Under the pieces are notes generated by a model that saw nothing but the letters and a program-made list of their open reading frames with translations, was not told the DNA's origin and made no database searches. Positions 9,081-20,226 of a stretch of DNA of 64,000 nt are shown in pieces. The position numbers and the translations under genes were made by a program. The DNA lies in NCBI GenBank assembly GCA_028383305.1, contig JAOEVD010000008.1:1-64000 (forward strand). The letters are read 5' to 3'. Positions within the stretch are counted from its first letter, which is position 1; each line of letters begins with the position of its first letter. This DNA comes from Candidatus Puniceispirillum sp. GTDB lineage: Bacteria > Pseudomonadota > Alphaproteobacteria > Puniceispirillales > Puniceispirillaceae.

Positions 9081-9785
9081 CTAGCCTGCTTTTTCAAGCA
9101 ATTGATAATTGCGCGGTTCGCGAAGGACATAGCCTTGCCCCCAAACCGTATCAACGCTCAGACCTTTGGCGCCATTTTCAACAAGTTTGCGCCGCAGCTT
9201 GCAAATAAACACGTTGATGATCTTTGGTTCTGGTTCATCAATGCCGCCATAAAGATGGTTCAAAAATGCATCCTTGCTAAGAACAGCACCTTTTCGCAGC
9301 GCCAAAAACTCAATGACCCGAAATTCTTTAGCGGTAAGCTCAACTCGCGTTTCGCCAACCTTGGCATAATTGCGGCTCAGATCAACAACCAGATTGCCGA
9401 CCGAAATCGTTGCGGAACCGTGACCATGCGTCCGCCGCATGATGGCATTGAGATTCGCCATTAATTCATATCGGTCAAATGGTTTGGTCAAATAACCATC
9501 GGCGCTGACGCCAAGCGCGGTGATTTTCTCATCAATGTCGCTATTGCCGAAAATAACCAATATTGGGACAAGGATGTGATTTTTGCAAACAAGCCGCGCT
9601 AGTCGCGTGCTATAAACATCAGGCAGGTTCAGATCGAGCAGGATTGCATCGATTCGGTTATGCTTTAATTCAGATAGAGCCGTTTCGATTGTGTTTGCCG
9701 TAGTTTTGAAATGCATATCTTCTTTTGATGTCATGCCAAGAACATCTGCAACAATTGGATCATCTTCAACTATGAGTGCATGCAT
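9081..9785 (-). CDS. ctrA: CtrA family response regulator
   Basis: 234 aa; LLDLNLPD receiver, LTKPF, and CtrA-type DNA-binding end FLNHLYGGIDEPEPKIINVFICKLRRKL...VDTVWGQGYVLREP. Confidence 0.9.
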   Translation of the reverse strand: MHALIVEDDPIVADVLGMTSKEDMHFKTTANTIETALSELKHNRIDAILLDLNLPDVYSTRLARLVCKNHILVPILVIFGNSDIDEKITALGVSADGYLTKPFDRYELMANLNAIMRRTHGHGSATISVGNLVVDLSRNYAKVGETRVELTAKEFRVIEFLALRKGAVLSKDAFLNHLYGGIDEPEPKIINVFICKLRRKLVENGAKGLSVDTVWGQGYVLREPRNYQLLEKAG

Positions 9786-10112
9786 TTTGAAAATTCTCTC
9801 TTTTAATCGGTCAATACGTCATTTCATTTTCTCTTGCGCGAACGAAACCCAACTATTGCAACATATCAAAAAACCCCCAAAATATCGCGCTTAATCGCGG
9901 CTATCAAAAGGGTAAGTGGGCAAGAGAGTGATAACAAATCACATATGCGTGATTGACTTTTTAATAATGTTTTTTCATTGTTAGGCGAATACAAATAGAT
10001 CCTTTTGGCCAAAATTCCCTTGCAGTTCAGATTGAATCGGTGTACTCCACAGCCCTCTTTTTAGGGGCGCCATTTTGGTCGCCAACTTCAATTTGATTGC
10101 GAAGGTGATGAA

Positions 10113-10649
10113 ATGAAGATCAAGAAGCTCGTTTCCGATACAGCAGAGATTGCCAAGCCAAAAAATGGCGAGGCGACAACAACAAATGGCGCCAAAGTGG
10201 CAACAAAGGCAAAAGCTGGCGCTGGGTCGATTGCGCAAAATATGCTTCCCGATGATTACCGGCCAAGCGAAGATGAAGATTTCATGAATCCGCTTCAGCT
10301 TTTATATTTCCAGAAAAAGCTGGAATCCTGGAAAGCCGAATTATTGGATGATGCCAGCGGCACCATTACCGGCCTTTCGCGGGAGAATCTGCACCAGCCA
10401 GACCAGATGGATCGCGCGCAAATTGAAAGCAATGCCGCGCTTGACCTTAGAACCCGCGACCGTGAACGCAAATTATTGCAGAAAATCGAAGCAGCGTTGC
10501 GGCGTATTGATGATGGCAGCTATGGCTATTGCGTTGAAACTGACGAGCCAATCAATCTTCGTCGCCTCGAAGCGCGGCCCATTGCCTCGCTAAGCCTTCA
10601 CGCGCAAGAACGCCATGAACGCATGGAACGTGTTCATCGCGACGATTAG
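10113..10649 (+). CDS. dksA: DksA-type RNA polymerase-binding protein
   Basis: 178 aa; LLYFQKKLESWKAELL...IEAALRRIDDGSYGYCVETDEPINLRRLEARPIASLSLHAQERHER. Confidence 0.9.
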   Translation: MKIKKLVSDTAEIAKPKNGEATTTNGAKVATKAKAGAGSIAQNMLPDDYRPSEDEDFMNPLQLLYFQKKLESWKAELLDDASGTITGLSRENLHQPDQMDRAQIESNAALDLRTRDRERKLLQKIEAALRRIDDGSYGYCVETDEPINLRRLEARPIASLSLHAQERHERMERVHRDD

Positions 10650-10678
10650 GCGTTTTCCAAAATTTTGAAACCGACCCT

Positions 10679-10712
10679 ACGCCCGTATCTTGAAATGGTA
10701 CGGGCGTTTCTT
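10679..10712 (+). terminator. Rho-independent terminator of dksA
   Basis: acgcccgta...tacgggcgt perfect 9 bp stem followed by ttctttt. Confidence 0.85.
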
Positions 10713-10731
10713 TTGGAAAATGGATAAAATA

Positions 10732-10776
10732 GAACAAAACGTGAAAATATCCTTGTAATTAGAACAAAACAAGTAC
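10732..10776 (+). promoter_or_regulatory. Two tandem LexA/SOS-box-like sites upstream of recA
   Basis: GAAC-aaaacgt-GAAA (10732-10746) and GAAC-aaaacaa-GTAC (10762-10776), both close to the alphaproteobacterial GAAC-N7-GAAC box, 30 bp apart. Confidence 0.6.
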
Positions 10777-10958
10777 AGGATAGTGTTTCGTTACCAGAAA
10801 TGGTGCAAATTTTTAAAAGCCTCAGTCCGGCATTTCAGGCGTTTTGTCACGCCAAGATGGAAAGGCTCGAATTCATTAGCCGCAATTGGCGTGATTATGA
10901 GCATTGATATAAAGTGCATGGACAGGGGGGCGTTGGTTGTGCAACTAAGGAGGCATAA

Positions 10959-12074
10959 ATGGCTGGGGTTGTAGTGGATATGAAAATGAAAAGTGACGAC
11001 AAGAACAAGGCGCTTGAAGCAGCCATTGGCCAGATTGAAAAGGCGTTTGGCAAAGGGTCGGTGATGAAACTTGGCCAACGCGAATCTGCGGTCGATGTTC
11101 AGTCAATTTCAACCGGATCACTTGGGCTTGATATTGGTCTTGGCATTGGTGGTTTCCCGAAAGGCCGTATTGTTGAAATCTACGGCCCGGAATCATCAGG
11201 CAAAACAACTTTGGCGCTTCATGCTGTTGCCGAAGCGCAAAAAGAAGGGGGCACTTGTGCTTTTGTTGATGCTGAACATGCGCTTGACCCATCTTATGCA
11301 CGCAAACTCGGCGTCAATATTGATGATCTGTTGATCTCGCAGCCTGACGCTGGTGAACAGGCGCTGGAAATTACCGATACGCTGGTTCGATCAGGTGCGG
11401 TTGATGTTCTTGTTGTTGACTCGGTCGCTGCCTTAGTGCCGCGTGCCGAACTTGAAGGTGAAATGGGCGATCATCATGTCGGGCTTCATGCGCGTTTGAT
11501 GAGCCAGGCACTTCGCAAACTCACTTCGTCAATTGCGCGTTCAAACTGTTTGGTGATTTTCATTAACCAGATTCGTTTGAAAATTGGCGTGATGTTTGGC
11601 AATCCGGAAACCACGACAGGTGGTAATGCTCTGAAATTTTATGCTTCAGTCAGGTTGGATATTCGCCGGATTGGTGCGATTAAAGATCGTGATGAGGTTG
11701 TTGGTAATCAGACTCGCGTTAAAGTGGTGAAAAACAAAGTTGCCGCCCCGTTCCGCACCGTTGAATTTGACATCATGTATGGCGAAGGCATCTCCAAAAT
11801 GGGTGAATTGCTAGATCTTGGCGTCGCTGCTGGTATTGTTGATAAATCAGGGGCGTGGATTTCCTACAATGGACAGCGCATTGGCCAAGGCCGTGAGAAT
11901 GCCAAAACATTCCTTCGCGAGCATACCGAATTGGCGGCTGAAATCGAATCGGCCATCCGGCAAAATGCCGGTCTTGTTGGTGATCAGATGCTTGATAACT
12001 CAATCGCGTCAAGCGAAGAAGCGCAAGTGCCAGAATCGTCTGATATACCTGATACACCAACAATGCCAAAATAA
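10959..12074 (+). CDS. recA: Recombinase A
   Basis: 371 aa; [49 protein letters not shown]...[35 protein letters not shown]. Confidence 0.99.
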   Translation: MAGVVVDMKMKSDDKNKALEAAIGQIEKAFGKGSVMKLGQRESAVDVQSISTGSLGLDIGLGIGGFPKGRIVEIYGPESSGKTTLALHAVAEAQKEGGTCAFVDAEHALDPSYARKLGVNIDDLLISQPDAGEQALEITDTLVRSGAVDVLVVDSVAALVPRAELEGEMGDHHVGLHARLMSQALRKLTSSIARSNCLVIFINQIRLKIGVMFGNPETTTGGNALKFYASVRLDIRRIGAIKDRDEVVGNQTRVKVVKNKVAAPFRTVEFDIMYGEGISKMGELLDLGVAAGIVDKSGAWISYNGQRIGQGRENAKTFLREHTELAAEIESAIRQNAGLVGDQMLDNSIASSEEAQVPESSDIPDTPTMPK

Positions 12075-12137
12075 GGTTTTATGGCCTAGAGCTTTTAACT
12101 TTATAGGGATAGGCTTAACCAGATCGTGAATAATGTG

Positions 12138-12171
12138 AAATGGTCAGTTCCTGTTTTGGAGCTGGCCATTT
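12138..12171 (+). terminator. Putative recA terminator
   Basis: aaatggtcag...ctggccattt 10 bp stem followed by tgccttt. Confidence 0.55.
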
Positions 12172-12399
12172 TGCCTTTGTGATGAGATTGCCAAAATAGG
12201 GTTTTTACCGCCACCGCCATCTTTGTCAAAAAGCGGCCGGCTTGCATCAAGTTAATCTAGACAGACACCCCCTGTGGCGGGTAGATAATAACCGCTATTG
12301 ATTGGGCGTTGTGCGGCGCCATAAATGACCGCTTGCTGTGATGGCAGGGCAGCCGCAAACCAAACGTGACAAGCCAAACGCTGTGCTGGGGGCAGTCTT

Positions 12400-15039
12400 A
12401 TGTCGAGTGTGAATGATATCCGCGCCACTTTTCTGGATTATTTTGGCAAAAACGGGCATGAAATTGTCGCATCAAGCCCGCTTGTGCCGCAAAATGATCC
12501 AACCTTGATGTTTGCCAATTCGGGCATGGTGCAGTTTAAAAATCTGTTTACCGGTGCCGAAACCCGCGATTATGTTCGGGCAACAACAGCGCAGAAATGT
12601 GTTCGTGCTGGTGGCAAGCATAATGATCTGGAAAATGTCGGCTACACGGCGCGTCACCACACATTTTTTGAAATGCTTGGTAACTTCTCCTTTGGTGATT
12701 ATTTTAAGGAAAATGCCATTGAATTAGCGTGGAAATTGATCACCAAGGAATATGGGCTTGATGCGTCAAAACTGCTTGTCACGGTGTATCATGAAGATGA
12801 TGAAGCGGCTAATCTGTGGACTAAAATTGCCGGTCTGAAAGATGACCGCATCATCCGCATTGCCACATCCGACAATTTCTGGGCGATGGGTGATACCGGT
12901 CCTTGTGGGCCTTGTTCGGAAATTTTCTATGATCATGGCGACCATATCCCGGGCGGTCCGCCAGGCTCACCTAATGAAGATGGTGATCGCTTTATCGAAA
13001 TCTGGAATCTGGTCTTTATGCAATTTGAGCAGACGCCAGATAAACGTATCGCTTTGCCAAAGCCGTCAATTGATACAGGCATGGGGCTAGAACGTATCGC
13101 GGCGGTACTTCAGGGCAAGCATGATAATTATGACATTGACCTTATGCGGGCATTGATCGAGGCGTCGGCAGATGTTTCGGATACTGATGCCGATAGAAGC
13201 CATAATATATCGCATCGGGTTGTTGCGGATCATTTGCGGGCGTCATCTTTTTTGATTGCCGATGGTGTTTTGCCGTCAAATGAGGGGCGCGGCTATGTTT
13301 TGCGCCGGATTATGCGGCGTGCGATGCGCCATATTCACCAAATGGGGTGCGCTGAGCCGACCATGTACCGGCTTGTGCCAACCCTTGTTGCTGAAATGGG
13401 CGCGCAATATGGTGAGTTAGGCCGTGCGCAATCGCTGATTACCGAAACGCTAAAGCTGGAAGAAGCCCGTTTCAAAGAAACGCTTGGTCGCGGCCTTCGC
13501 ATTTTGAATGACGAGCTAGCAGGCAAGGCCGCCGGTGGCACGCTTGATGGCGCAACCGCCTTTAAGCTTTATGATACTTTCGGCTTTCCGCTTGATCTGA
13601 CCCAAGATTTCATGCGGGGTTATGGCTGGCAGGTTGATCTTGATGGCTTTAACGCCGCAATGGATGCACAAAAAGCTAATGCCCGCCGTGCATGGAGCGG
13701 ATCGGGCGACAGCGCCACTGAAACTATCTGGCTTGATCTGGCGCAAAATCTAGAACCAACAGAATTTCTGGGCTACACATCAGACTCAGTCGAAGCCATT
13801 GTTACCGCGCTCGTTGATGGTAATGCCGAAATTGAAGAAATCAGCACAGCTGGCAAAGGGCGGATGATTGTCAATCAAACCCCGTTTTATGGCGAATCGG
13901 GCGGTCAGGTTGGTGATATTGGCACGATTAGCTGGGACAATGGCACCGCCCGCGTCACCGATGCTCAGAAAACCCCGTCGGGCTTGTTTATCCATCATGT
14001 CGAAATTATCTCTGGTACGCTTGCCAAGGGGCAAGAGGTTCGGTTGCAGATTGACGTGTCGCGCCGTTTGCGGCTTCGCGCCAATCATTCGGCAACGCAT
14101 CTTCTTCATGAATCGCTTCGGCTTGTGCTCGGCGATCATGTAGCGCAAAAGGGCTCGCTTGTCAGCCCTGACCGGTTGCGGTTTGATTTTTCCCATCAAA
14201 AAGCGGTTTCGCCTGATGAATTGGATCAGGTTCAGCAGATCGTCAATGCACGGATTCGGATGAATTCGGATGTCACAACCTGCATTATGACGCCTGACGC
14301 TGCGATTGAACTTGGCGCATTGGCGCTGTTTGGCGAAAAATACGGCGAAGAAGTTCGCGTTGTGCAAATGGGCGGTGCGGCCGATTATGATCCAAGCAAG
14401 GCATGGTCGGTTGAGTTATGTGGCGGCACCCATGTTGGCCGAACTGGCGATATCAGCCTATTGAAAATCATTTCGGAATCGGCTGTTGCTGGCGGGGTGC
14501 GCCGCATTGAGGCGGTAACGCATGAAGGCGCGCTGGCGTGGATTGATGAACGTGATGCCATTTTGACTAAAAGTGCTGATCTGTTGAAGATTGCGCCCGA
14601 CCAGCTTGCCGACCGTGTTGCCCAGCTTGTTCAAGACCGTAAAAAGGCTGAACGTGATATCAGCCAGCTGCGGCGTAAATTGGCCGCTGGTGGCGGCGGT
14701 GCAGGCAATGGCAGTGATATTGTCAATGGCATCAATTTTGTTGGGCGGTTACTTGAAGACACGCCGGCACGCGAATTGAAATCAATGGCCGATGAAATCA
14801 AATCATCGGTTAAAAATGCGGTGATCTGTCTTGTTGCGACTGATGCTGGCAAAGCATCGATTGTTGTCGCCGTTACGGCGGATCTTGCTGGTCAAAAAAG
14901 CGCGGTTGATCTGGTTAAGATCGGGTCGGCGGCGCTTGGTGGCGGCGGTGGCGGTGGGCGGCTTGATATGGCGCAGGCTGGCGGCCCTGATGCCAGCAAG
15001 GCAGCCGAAGCATTAAAAGCGGTTTCAGCCGCCCTTTAA
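12400..15039 (+). CDS. alaS: Alanyl-tRNA synthetase
   Basis: 879 aa; [45 protein letters not shown]...HSATHLLHE...[15 protein letters not shown]...[16 protein letters not shown]. Confidence 0.99.
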   Translation: MSSVNDIRATFLDYFGKNGHEIVASSPLVPQNDPTLMFANSGMVQFKNLFTGAETRDYVRATTAQKCVRAGGKHNDLENVGYTARHHTFFEMLGNFSFGDYFKENAIELAWKLITKEYGLDASKLLVTVYHEDDEAANLWTKIAGLKDDRIIRIATSDNFWAMGDTGPCGPCSEIFYDHGDHIPGGPPGSPNEDGDRFIEIWNLVFMQFEQTPDKRIALPKPSIDTGMGLERIAAVLQGKHDNYDIDLMRALIEASADVSDTDADRSHNISHRVVADHLRASSFLIADGVLPSNEGRGYVLRRIMRRAMRHIHQMGCAEPTMYRLVPTLVAEMGAQYGELGRAQSLITETLKLEEARFKETLGRGLRILNDELAGKAAGGTLDGATAFKLYDTFGFPLDLTQDFMRGYGWQVDLDGFNAAMDAQKANARRAWSGSGDSATETIWLDLAQNLEPTEFLGYTSDSVEAIVTALVDGNAEIEEISTAGKGRMIVNQTPFYGESGGQVGDIGTISWDNGTARVTDAQKTPSGLFIHHVEIISGTLAKGQEVRLQIDVSRRLRLRANHSATHLLHESLRLVLGDHVAQKGSLVSPDRLRFDFSHQKAVSPDELDQVQQIVNARIRMNSDVTTCIMTPDAAIELGALALFGEKYGEEVRVVQMGGAADYDPSKAWSVELCGGTHVGRTGDISLLKIISESAVAGGVRRIEAVTHEGALAWIDERDAILTKSADLLKIAPDQLADRVAQLVQDRKKAERDISQLRRKLAAGGGGAGNGSDIVNGINFVGRLLEDTPARELKSMADEIKSSVKNAVICLVATDAGKASIVVAVTADLAGQKSAVDLVKIGSAALGGGGGGGRLDMAQAGGPDASKAAEALKAVSAAL

Positions 15040-15115
15040 AACTGGCCAAAAGGCTCAGTTACGTTTTCCCCGATCTCGGGGTGTGTTTTGGTCATCATAT
15101 GAAAAGGCAAAGAAT

Positions 15116-17347
15116 ATGTCAGATACAGCCAACCCAGATTTAATCTATACAAAAGTGGACGAAGCCCCAGAATTGGCAAGTGCCTCGCTTTTGCCGATCA
15201 TCAATCGTTTTGTAAAACCTGCTGGGTTGACCATTGGGCGACGTGATATTTCGCTTGCCGGCCGTGTGATTGCCGTATTTCCGGAAGTTCTGACCGATGC
15301 CCAACGTCAATCGGATGATCTGGCAGAATTGGGTGAATGGGTGAAAACACCGGCAGCCAATGTGATCAAGCTGCCAAATATTTCAGCATCAATTCCCCAG
15401 CTTGTTGGCGCGATCAGCGAATTGCAGGCACAAGGTTATAACCTTCCCGATTATCCGGTAGCACCAGCAAATGATGAAGAACGCGCCATTGCCGCGCGTT
15501 ATGATGCGGTCAAGGGCAGTGCGGTTAATCCGGTTCTGCGTGAGGGCAATTCTGACCGGCGTAGCGCGCAGGCGGTCAAGATCTATGCTCAGAACAATCC
15601 ACATTCAATGGGCGTTTGGGCGGCTGATTCAAAAACTCATGTATCATCAATGTCATCAGGTGATTTCTTCTCGAATGAAAAATCGGCAACCTTGAGTGCT
15701 GATCAGGCTGGCAAGGCAAAAATCGAATTTGAGAGCAAGGCTGGCGTGGTCACTGTTTTAAAAGAAGCCCTGACGCTAAAGGCGGGAACCGTTGTTGACG
15801 CCTCATTCATGTCCTTGGCTGCTTTACGCGCCTTTTTGCGCGACGAGCTGGCCGATGCCAAGGCAAAATCTGTTTTATTTTCGGTTCATCTAAAAGCAAC
15901 GATGATGAAAGTCTCTGACCCGATTATTTTTGGTCAGGCTGTTGGCGTGCTGCTTGAAGATTTTGTCGCTAAACATGATGATGTTTTGCGCGAATTAGGC
16001 ATGGATTATAATTTGGGGCTCAGCGATCTTGAGGCGCGAATTGCCTCGCTTCCGGCCGCAAAACGCGCCGAACTTGAAACTGATCTTGCGGCTTGCTTTG
16101 CGGCCAATCCACCGCTTTACATGGTGAATTCGGATAAAGGACTTAGCAATTTTCATGTCTCGTCAGATGTGATTATTGATGCGTCAATGCCAGCTTTGAT
16201 CCGCGCTGGCGGCAAGGGCTGGGGGCCAGATGGCAGCGAGCAAGATTGCAAATGCGTCATTCCGGATAATTCCTATGCGCCTGTATATGAGGAAGCCATT
16301 AATTTCTTTAAAGAAAATGGTGCGCTTGATCCAACAACAGCCGGATCAGTATCCAATGTTGGCCTGATGGCGCAAAAGGCCGAAGAATATGGATCGCATC
16401 CAACAACATTTCAAATGTCAGAAGATGGTGTGGTTCGCTATGTTCTGGAAAATGGCGAAGTTTTGCATGAGCATCAGGTGCAAAAAGGTGACATCTGGCG
16501 ATCATCTAGCACCAATCAGGCACCGATTGAAGATTGGGTTAAGCTTGGTCTTGCCCGTCAAAAGGCAACCGGTGCTGAGGCCGTGTTCTGGCTGAATGCG
16601 GCACGCCCGCATGACAGGGAAATCATTGTTTATGTGAGCGCAATGCTTGCTAAGCTTGGTGTTGATCAAGCGTCGGTCAAAATCTTGGCACCGTGTGAGG
16701 CGACCAGATTTTCACTTGAAACCATCACCGCTGGCAAAGATTGCATTTCAATCACCGGCAACGTGCTTCGTGACTATCTAACTGATTTATTCCCTATTCT
16801 TGAGCTTGGCACATCGGCAAAAATGCTGTCAGTGGTAAAGCTGATGAATGGCGGCGGCCTGTTTGAAACAGGCGCCGGCGGATCAGCCCCAAAACATGTT
16901 CAGCAATTGGTCGAAGAAGGCCATTTGCGCTGGGACTCGCTTGGTGAATTTTGTGCGCTTGGTGAATCATTGAATTTTGTTGCTGATTCGACGGGCAACA
17001 GAAAGGCTGGCCTGCTTGGCAGGGCGGTTGATACCGCAACACAATTGCTGTTGGCAAATGATAAATCGCCATCACGCCGTGTTGGCCAGACCGACACGCG
17101 CGATAGCCATTATTATTTTGCGCTTTATTGGGCGCAGGCCCTTGCCGCTCAAACCGAAGATCAGGATCTGGCCAATGACTTTGCCGCATTGGCGGCGGCG
17201 CTTGCTGATAATGAAAAGACAATCACTGCCGAATTGGCGTCAACCCAAGGCAAGCCATGCGATCTTGGCGGCTATTATCATGCTGCCAGCGACAAAGTGG
17301 CATTGGTGATGCGCCCAAGCGCGACGCTGAACAGCATCATCGGCTAA
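15116..17347 (+). CDS. icd: NADP-dependent isocitrate dehydrogenase, monomeric type
   Basis: ~743 aa; [24 protein letters not shown]...[37 protein letters not shown]; start chosen at the second Met of ORF 15083..17347. Confidence 0.95.
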   Translation: MSDTANPDLIYTKVDEAPELASASLLPIINRFVKPAGLTIGRRDISLAGRVIAVFPEVLTDAQRQSDDLAELGEWVKTPAANVIKLPNISASIPQLVGAISELQAQGYNLPDYPVAPANDEERAIAARYDAVKGSAVNPVLREGNSDRRSAQAVKIYAQNNPHSMGVWAADSKTHVSSMSSGDFFSNEKSATLSADQAGKAKIEFESKAGVVTVLKEALTLKAGTVVDASFMSLAALRAFLRDELADAKAKSVLFSVHLKATMMKVSDPIIFGQAVGVLLEDFVAKHDDVLRELGMDYNLGLSDLEARIASLPAAKRAELETDLAACFAANPPLYMVNSDKGLSNFHVSSDVIIDASMPALIRAGGKGWGPDGSEQDCKCVIPDNSYAPVYEEAINFFKENGALDPTTAGSVSNVGLMAQKAEEYGSHPTTFQMSEDGVVRYVLENGEVLHEHQVQKGDIWRSSSTNQAPIEDWVKLGLARQKATGAEAVFWLNAARPHDREIIVYVSAMLAKLGVDQASVKILAPCEATRFSLETITAGKDCISITGNVLRDYLTDLFPILELGTSAKMLSVVKLMNGGGLFETGAGGSAPKHVQQLVEEGHLRWDSLGEFCALGESLNFVADSTGNRKAGLLGRAVDTATQLLLANDKSPSRRVGQTDTRDSHYYFALYWAQALAAQTEDQDLANDFAALAAALADNEKTITAELASTQGKPCDLGGYYHAASDKVALVMRPSATLNSIIG

Positions 17348-17410
17348 TTGCCTAAACTTTTGGGGGCAAATATCTTTGGCGGTAAACCACCTCGCCAAAT
17401 CAAAAACAAC

Positions 17411-17456
17411 CCCCGATAGCGGTGTTCCATGTGACCATCATTATCGGGGATTTTCA
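17411..17456 (+). terminator. Putative terminator downstream of icd
   Basis: ccccgata...tatcgggg stem followed by attttc. Confidence 0.45.
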
Positions 17457-17538
17457 TGTGATGATAGTGCGCTTATTAGCGCGCCAAAAAAAATGAGTCT
17501 TGTCCCTATTGCTTGGCGCGCTTGCCAAGCCTTTTTTG

Positions 17539-18102
17539 CTAGGCCTGTAAACGGTCGGACTGGAACAGCTGATCAAGCTTGTCCATCAAACCGTCAAGAT
17601 CATCTACCTGATCAAAATGACCTGTATGCCCATGATGCATAAAGCCCTGATCAATAATATTCTGAAACATGATCAACATCGAATCCCAATAGCCGTTCAA
17701 ATTAACGATTATGATCGGCTTGTTATGCAATCCAAGCTGGCGCCATGTGATGATTTCCATGGTTTCATCAAGTGTGCCAAGGCCTCCAGGAAAGATGACA
17801 AAGGCGTCTGAAATATCATACATCATCGCTTTTCGTTCATGCATCGAGTCGATGATGTGAAGATCGGTAACGCCCTTATGCCCAACCTCAACATTGTCAA
17901 GAAACTGCGGAATAATGCCGGTAACGCGGCCATTGGCAGCAAGCACCCCATCGGCGACCGCGCCCATCAAACCCATTTTGCCGCCACCATAAACAAGCCC
18001 AAGACCGCGTGACCCGATCATTTGTCCCATCTGATAGGCAGCGTCTTTATATAGGGGGTTTATGCCTGAGGCGGCGCCGGTAAAAACACAAATTTTTTTC
18101 AT
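17539..18102 (-). CDS. LOG family (TIGR00730-like) nucleotide phosphoribohydrolase
   Basis: MKKICVFTGAASGINPLY...GLVYGGGKMGLMGAVADGVL...PGGLGTLDETMEIITWRQLGLHNKPI. Confidence 0.9.
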   Translation of the reverse strand: MKKICVFTGAASGINPLYKDAAYQMGQMIGSRGLGLVYGGGKMGLMGAVADGVLAANGRVTGIIPQFLDNVEVGHKGVTDLHIIDSMHERKAMMYDISDAFVIFPGGLGTLDETMEIITWRQLGLHNKPIIIVNLNGYWDSMLIMFQNIIDQGFMHHGHTGHFDQVDDLDGLMDKLDQLFQSDRLQA

Positions 18103-18207
18103 CGAAATTCCTTTTAATGCCAAGGCTGCAGTGAACTAACATTGAACCCTATCGCAATTAGCATTACTCTGTTAACAGTATTAATAAACAAACAGGAAAC
18201 CACATCA

Positions 18208-19461
18208 GTGCGATCGATACTTTATATTCTGTTTGCGGTAGGCGGGGGGCTTGTTGCGATCGCCTTGTCGATGGTTCTTCTTGATGATGAGGGTGAACAG
18301 CAGGTTAAGCCACAAAGCCCGTCAATTGAGTTGTCGAAACCGGCAGCTGATAAGGCTGAAACATTGGATGCCAGCAAGGATAGTGGCACGAGCTTGCGGC
18401 CAACCGATGCCACGCCTACAGCACCATTGACGATTGATCTTGCACGCGTCAAGCCCGATGGCGCAGCGTTATTTGCTGGCACGGCGGCGCCCAATGCAAA
18501 AATCCGTATTTTTGAAGGCGACATTCTGCTTGGCGAAACAATTGCCAATGCAAATGGTGAATGGGTGATTGTGCTTGAAAAATCACTTGCGGCTGGCCAG
18601 CATTTGATCTCGGTTGCGATGGAACGCAGTGACGGAACAACTGAAATGGTCGACCGCAGTCTGGCTGTTGAAATTTATCAAGATACCGAAACCAAACCCC
18701 TCGTTGCGCTCTTGCCGGGAACCGCGACCGAGGTGCCGGTGCTTATCCAGTCGCCTGATGATGTGAATAAGTCTAAATCGGCCGCAACCGCCAGTGAAGC
18801 AATTGCCAGTGAAGCAATTGCCAGTGAAGTAACTGCCAGTGAAGCAATTGCCAGTAAAGTAACTGCCAGTGAAGTAACTGCCAGTGAAGTAACTGCCAGT
18901 GAAGCAATTGTTGCTGATCCTGCCAAGGCTGATGCGGCGATGCCCGAAACAGCCGAGGCAGCCCCAGCGAAAGCCCAAGCCAATAGCCAAATTGCGGTAC
19001 TAGCGCCAAGCGCAATTGTCTGGCGCGATGCAAGCCGTATTCTGATATCTGGCACATCAAGAGGCGGCGTTCGGGTTACGGTCAATGATGCCAAAGGACA
19101 ATTTGGTGAGGCGCTGGTTTTGGCAGATGGCGTATGGCAGGTGGCTGGCAGTCTCGATATGGATATTGCAGTGAATCAATTACGCTTTGCGTTGTTTGAT
19201 GACGCCAATCAGATTATCGCCCGTTATGACCTGCCGGTCAGAGCGCGTGATCTGGCCAAGGGGCAAGACGGATCACCGCTGGTCGTGGTGAATAAGGGCG
19301 ATATTTTGTGGCGCATTGCCTATCATCAGTTGGGCGAGGGGGTTAAATATGTCGATATTGTTCGGCGCAACCAGCAAGATATTGCCGATCCTGATCTGAT
19401 TTACCCAAAACAGATTTTTGCCGTACCGCGATCATCTGCCACGGTGCCCGATAAAAATTAG
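18208..19461 (+). CDS. Membrane-anchored Ig-like repeat protein with C-terminal LysM domain
   Basis: N-terminal TM (SILYILFAVGGGLVAIALSMVLL), Ig-like segments, low-complexity ASEAI/ASEVT stretch, C-terminal LysM VVNKGDILWRIAYHQLGEGVKYVDIVRRNQQDIADPDLIYPKQIFAVP. GTG start assumed. Confidence 0.75.
   Translation: MRSILYILFAVGGGLVAIALSMVLLDDEGEQQVKPQSPSIELSKPAADKAETLDASKDSGTSLRPTDATPTAPLTIDLARVKPDGAALFAGTAAPNAKIRIFEGDILLGETIANANGEWVIVLEKSLAAGQHLISVAMERSDGTTEMVDRSLAVEIYQDTETKPLVALLPGTATEVPVLIQSPDDVNKSKSAATASEAIASEAIASEVTASEAIASKVTASEVTASEVTASEAIVADPAKADAAMPETAEAAPAKAQANSQIAVLAPSAIVWRDASRILISGTSRGGVRVTVNDAKGQFGEALVLADGVWQVAGSLDMDIAVNQLRFALFDDANQIIARYDLPVRARDLAKGQDGSPLVVVNKGDILWRIAYHQLGEGVKYVDIVRRNQQDIADPDLIYPKQIFAVPRSSATVPDKN
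18790..18909 (+). repeat. 8 x 15 bp in-frame tandem repeat (ASEAI/ASEVT)
   Basis: gccagtgaagcaatt / gccagtgaagtaact units start at 18790, 18805, 18820 ... 18895. Confidence 0.95.
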
Positions 19462-19525
19462 ATGACCGGTAAAACGGCTTTGCTATGCGTAGCAATGGCG
19501 CTGTTGTGGGAAATGAGGCCAAGAC

Positions 19526-20221
19526 ATGACATTCATACCTGATTGGAAAATTGCCGATGATGGTTGGCCGGTGCTTGCACTTGCCGGTATTGTGACCATC
19601 CTGACAAGCATGATCTTTTTGCCGCTTGGTTGTTTTTTCCTTGGCATCATGATGTGGCTTGCGCATGGGCTTCGGCTGCCAAACCGGCAAACCAAAGCCG
19701 ATGACCAGATCATTTATGCACCGGCAGATGGTGTTGTTCTTGACATTGAAACCGATCAATTTCCTGATGGTCTTGCTGGTGATGATGCGGCGCCTGCCAA
19801 ACGCATCACCATTCAAACGCGTTTGACTGATACGCAATTGCAAACAAGCCCGATCACCGGCCATATTGTCGAAAATTTGCTTTTACCCGGGTTGTTTCAC
19901 AAATGGGGATTTGATCGCACTAGCTGGCAGGCGGCGCGCGGGTCAAATGAACGCCGCGAAATCCGTATTCGTGATGCCTATGACCGCGAAATCATGCTTG
20001 TGCAGCTTGGCAGCAAAACCGCGCGTCAATTGATTTGCCGTCTGGCCGAAGGAAAATTTGTCCAAGCCGGTGCGCCGATTGGCATGGCGCGGATTGCTGG
20101 CGTTGTTGATGTTTTCGTGCCGGCAGGATGCGAATTGCTGATCGAAACAGGCCAGCATGTGGTCGCTGGTGAAACCGGCATTTCACAATTTGCCCGCAGG
20201 ACAAGCACAAAACGGAGCTAG
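19526..20221 (+). CDS. Phosphatidylserine decarboxylase-like protein, catalytic motifs apparently lost
   Basis: 231 aa; APADGVVLDIE...TSPITGHI...GMARIAGVVDVFVPAGCELLIETGQHVVAGET matches short Psd architecture, but the GS cleavage site reads AG and NCHVNRSP reads DTQLQTSP. Confidence 0.75.
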   Translation: MTFIPDWKIADDGWPVLALAGIVTILTSMIFLPLGCFFLGIMMWLAHGLRLPNRQTKADDQIIYAPADGVVLDIETDQFPDGLAGDDAAPAKRITIQTRLTDTQLQTSPITGHIVENLLLPGLFHKWGFDRTSWQAARGSNERREIRIRDAYDREIMLVQLGSKTARQLICRLAEGKFVQAGAPIGMARIAGVVDVFVPAGCELLIETGQHVVAGETGISQFARRTSTKRS

Positions 20222-20226
20222 AACCA

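Noticed and set aside
10113-10649. Loss of the DksA four-Cys zinc finger (only one Cys in YGYCVETDEPI)
   Set aside because: As recalled, many alphaproteobacterial DksA proteins show this reduced cysteine pattern; not unusual here.
13786-14367. 193 aa minus-strand ORF opposite alaS
   Set aside because: Antisense shadow; alaS motifs confirm the plus strand.
18583-19094. Long antisense ORFs (135, 138, 95 aa) with repetitive peptides opposite the LysM/Ig protein
   Set aside because: Produced by the 15 bp repeats, which are free of stops in all antisense frames; the plus-strand ORF has TM and LysM domains.
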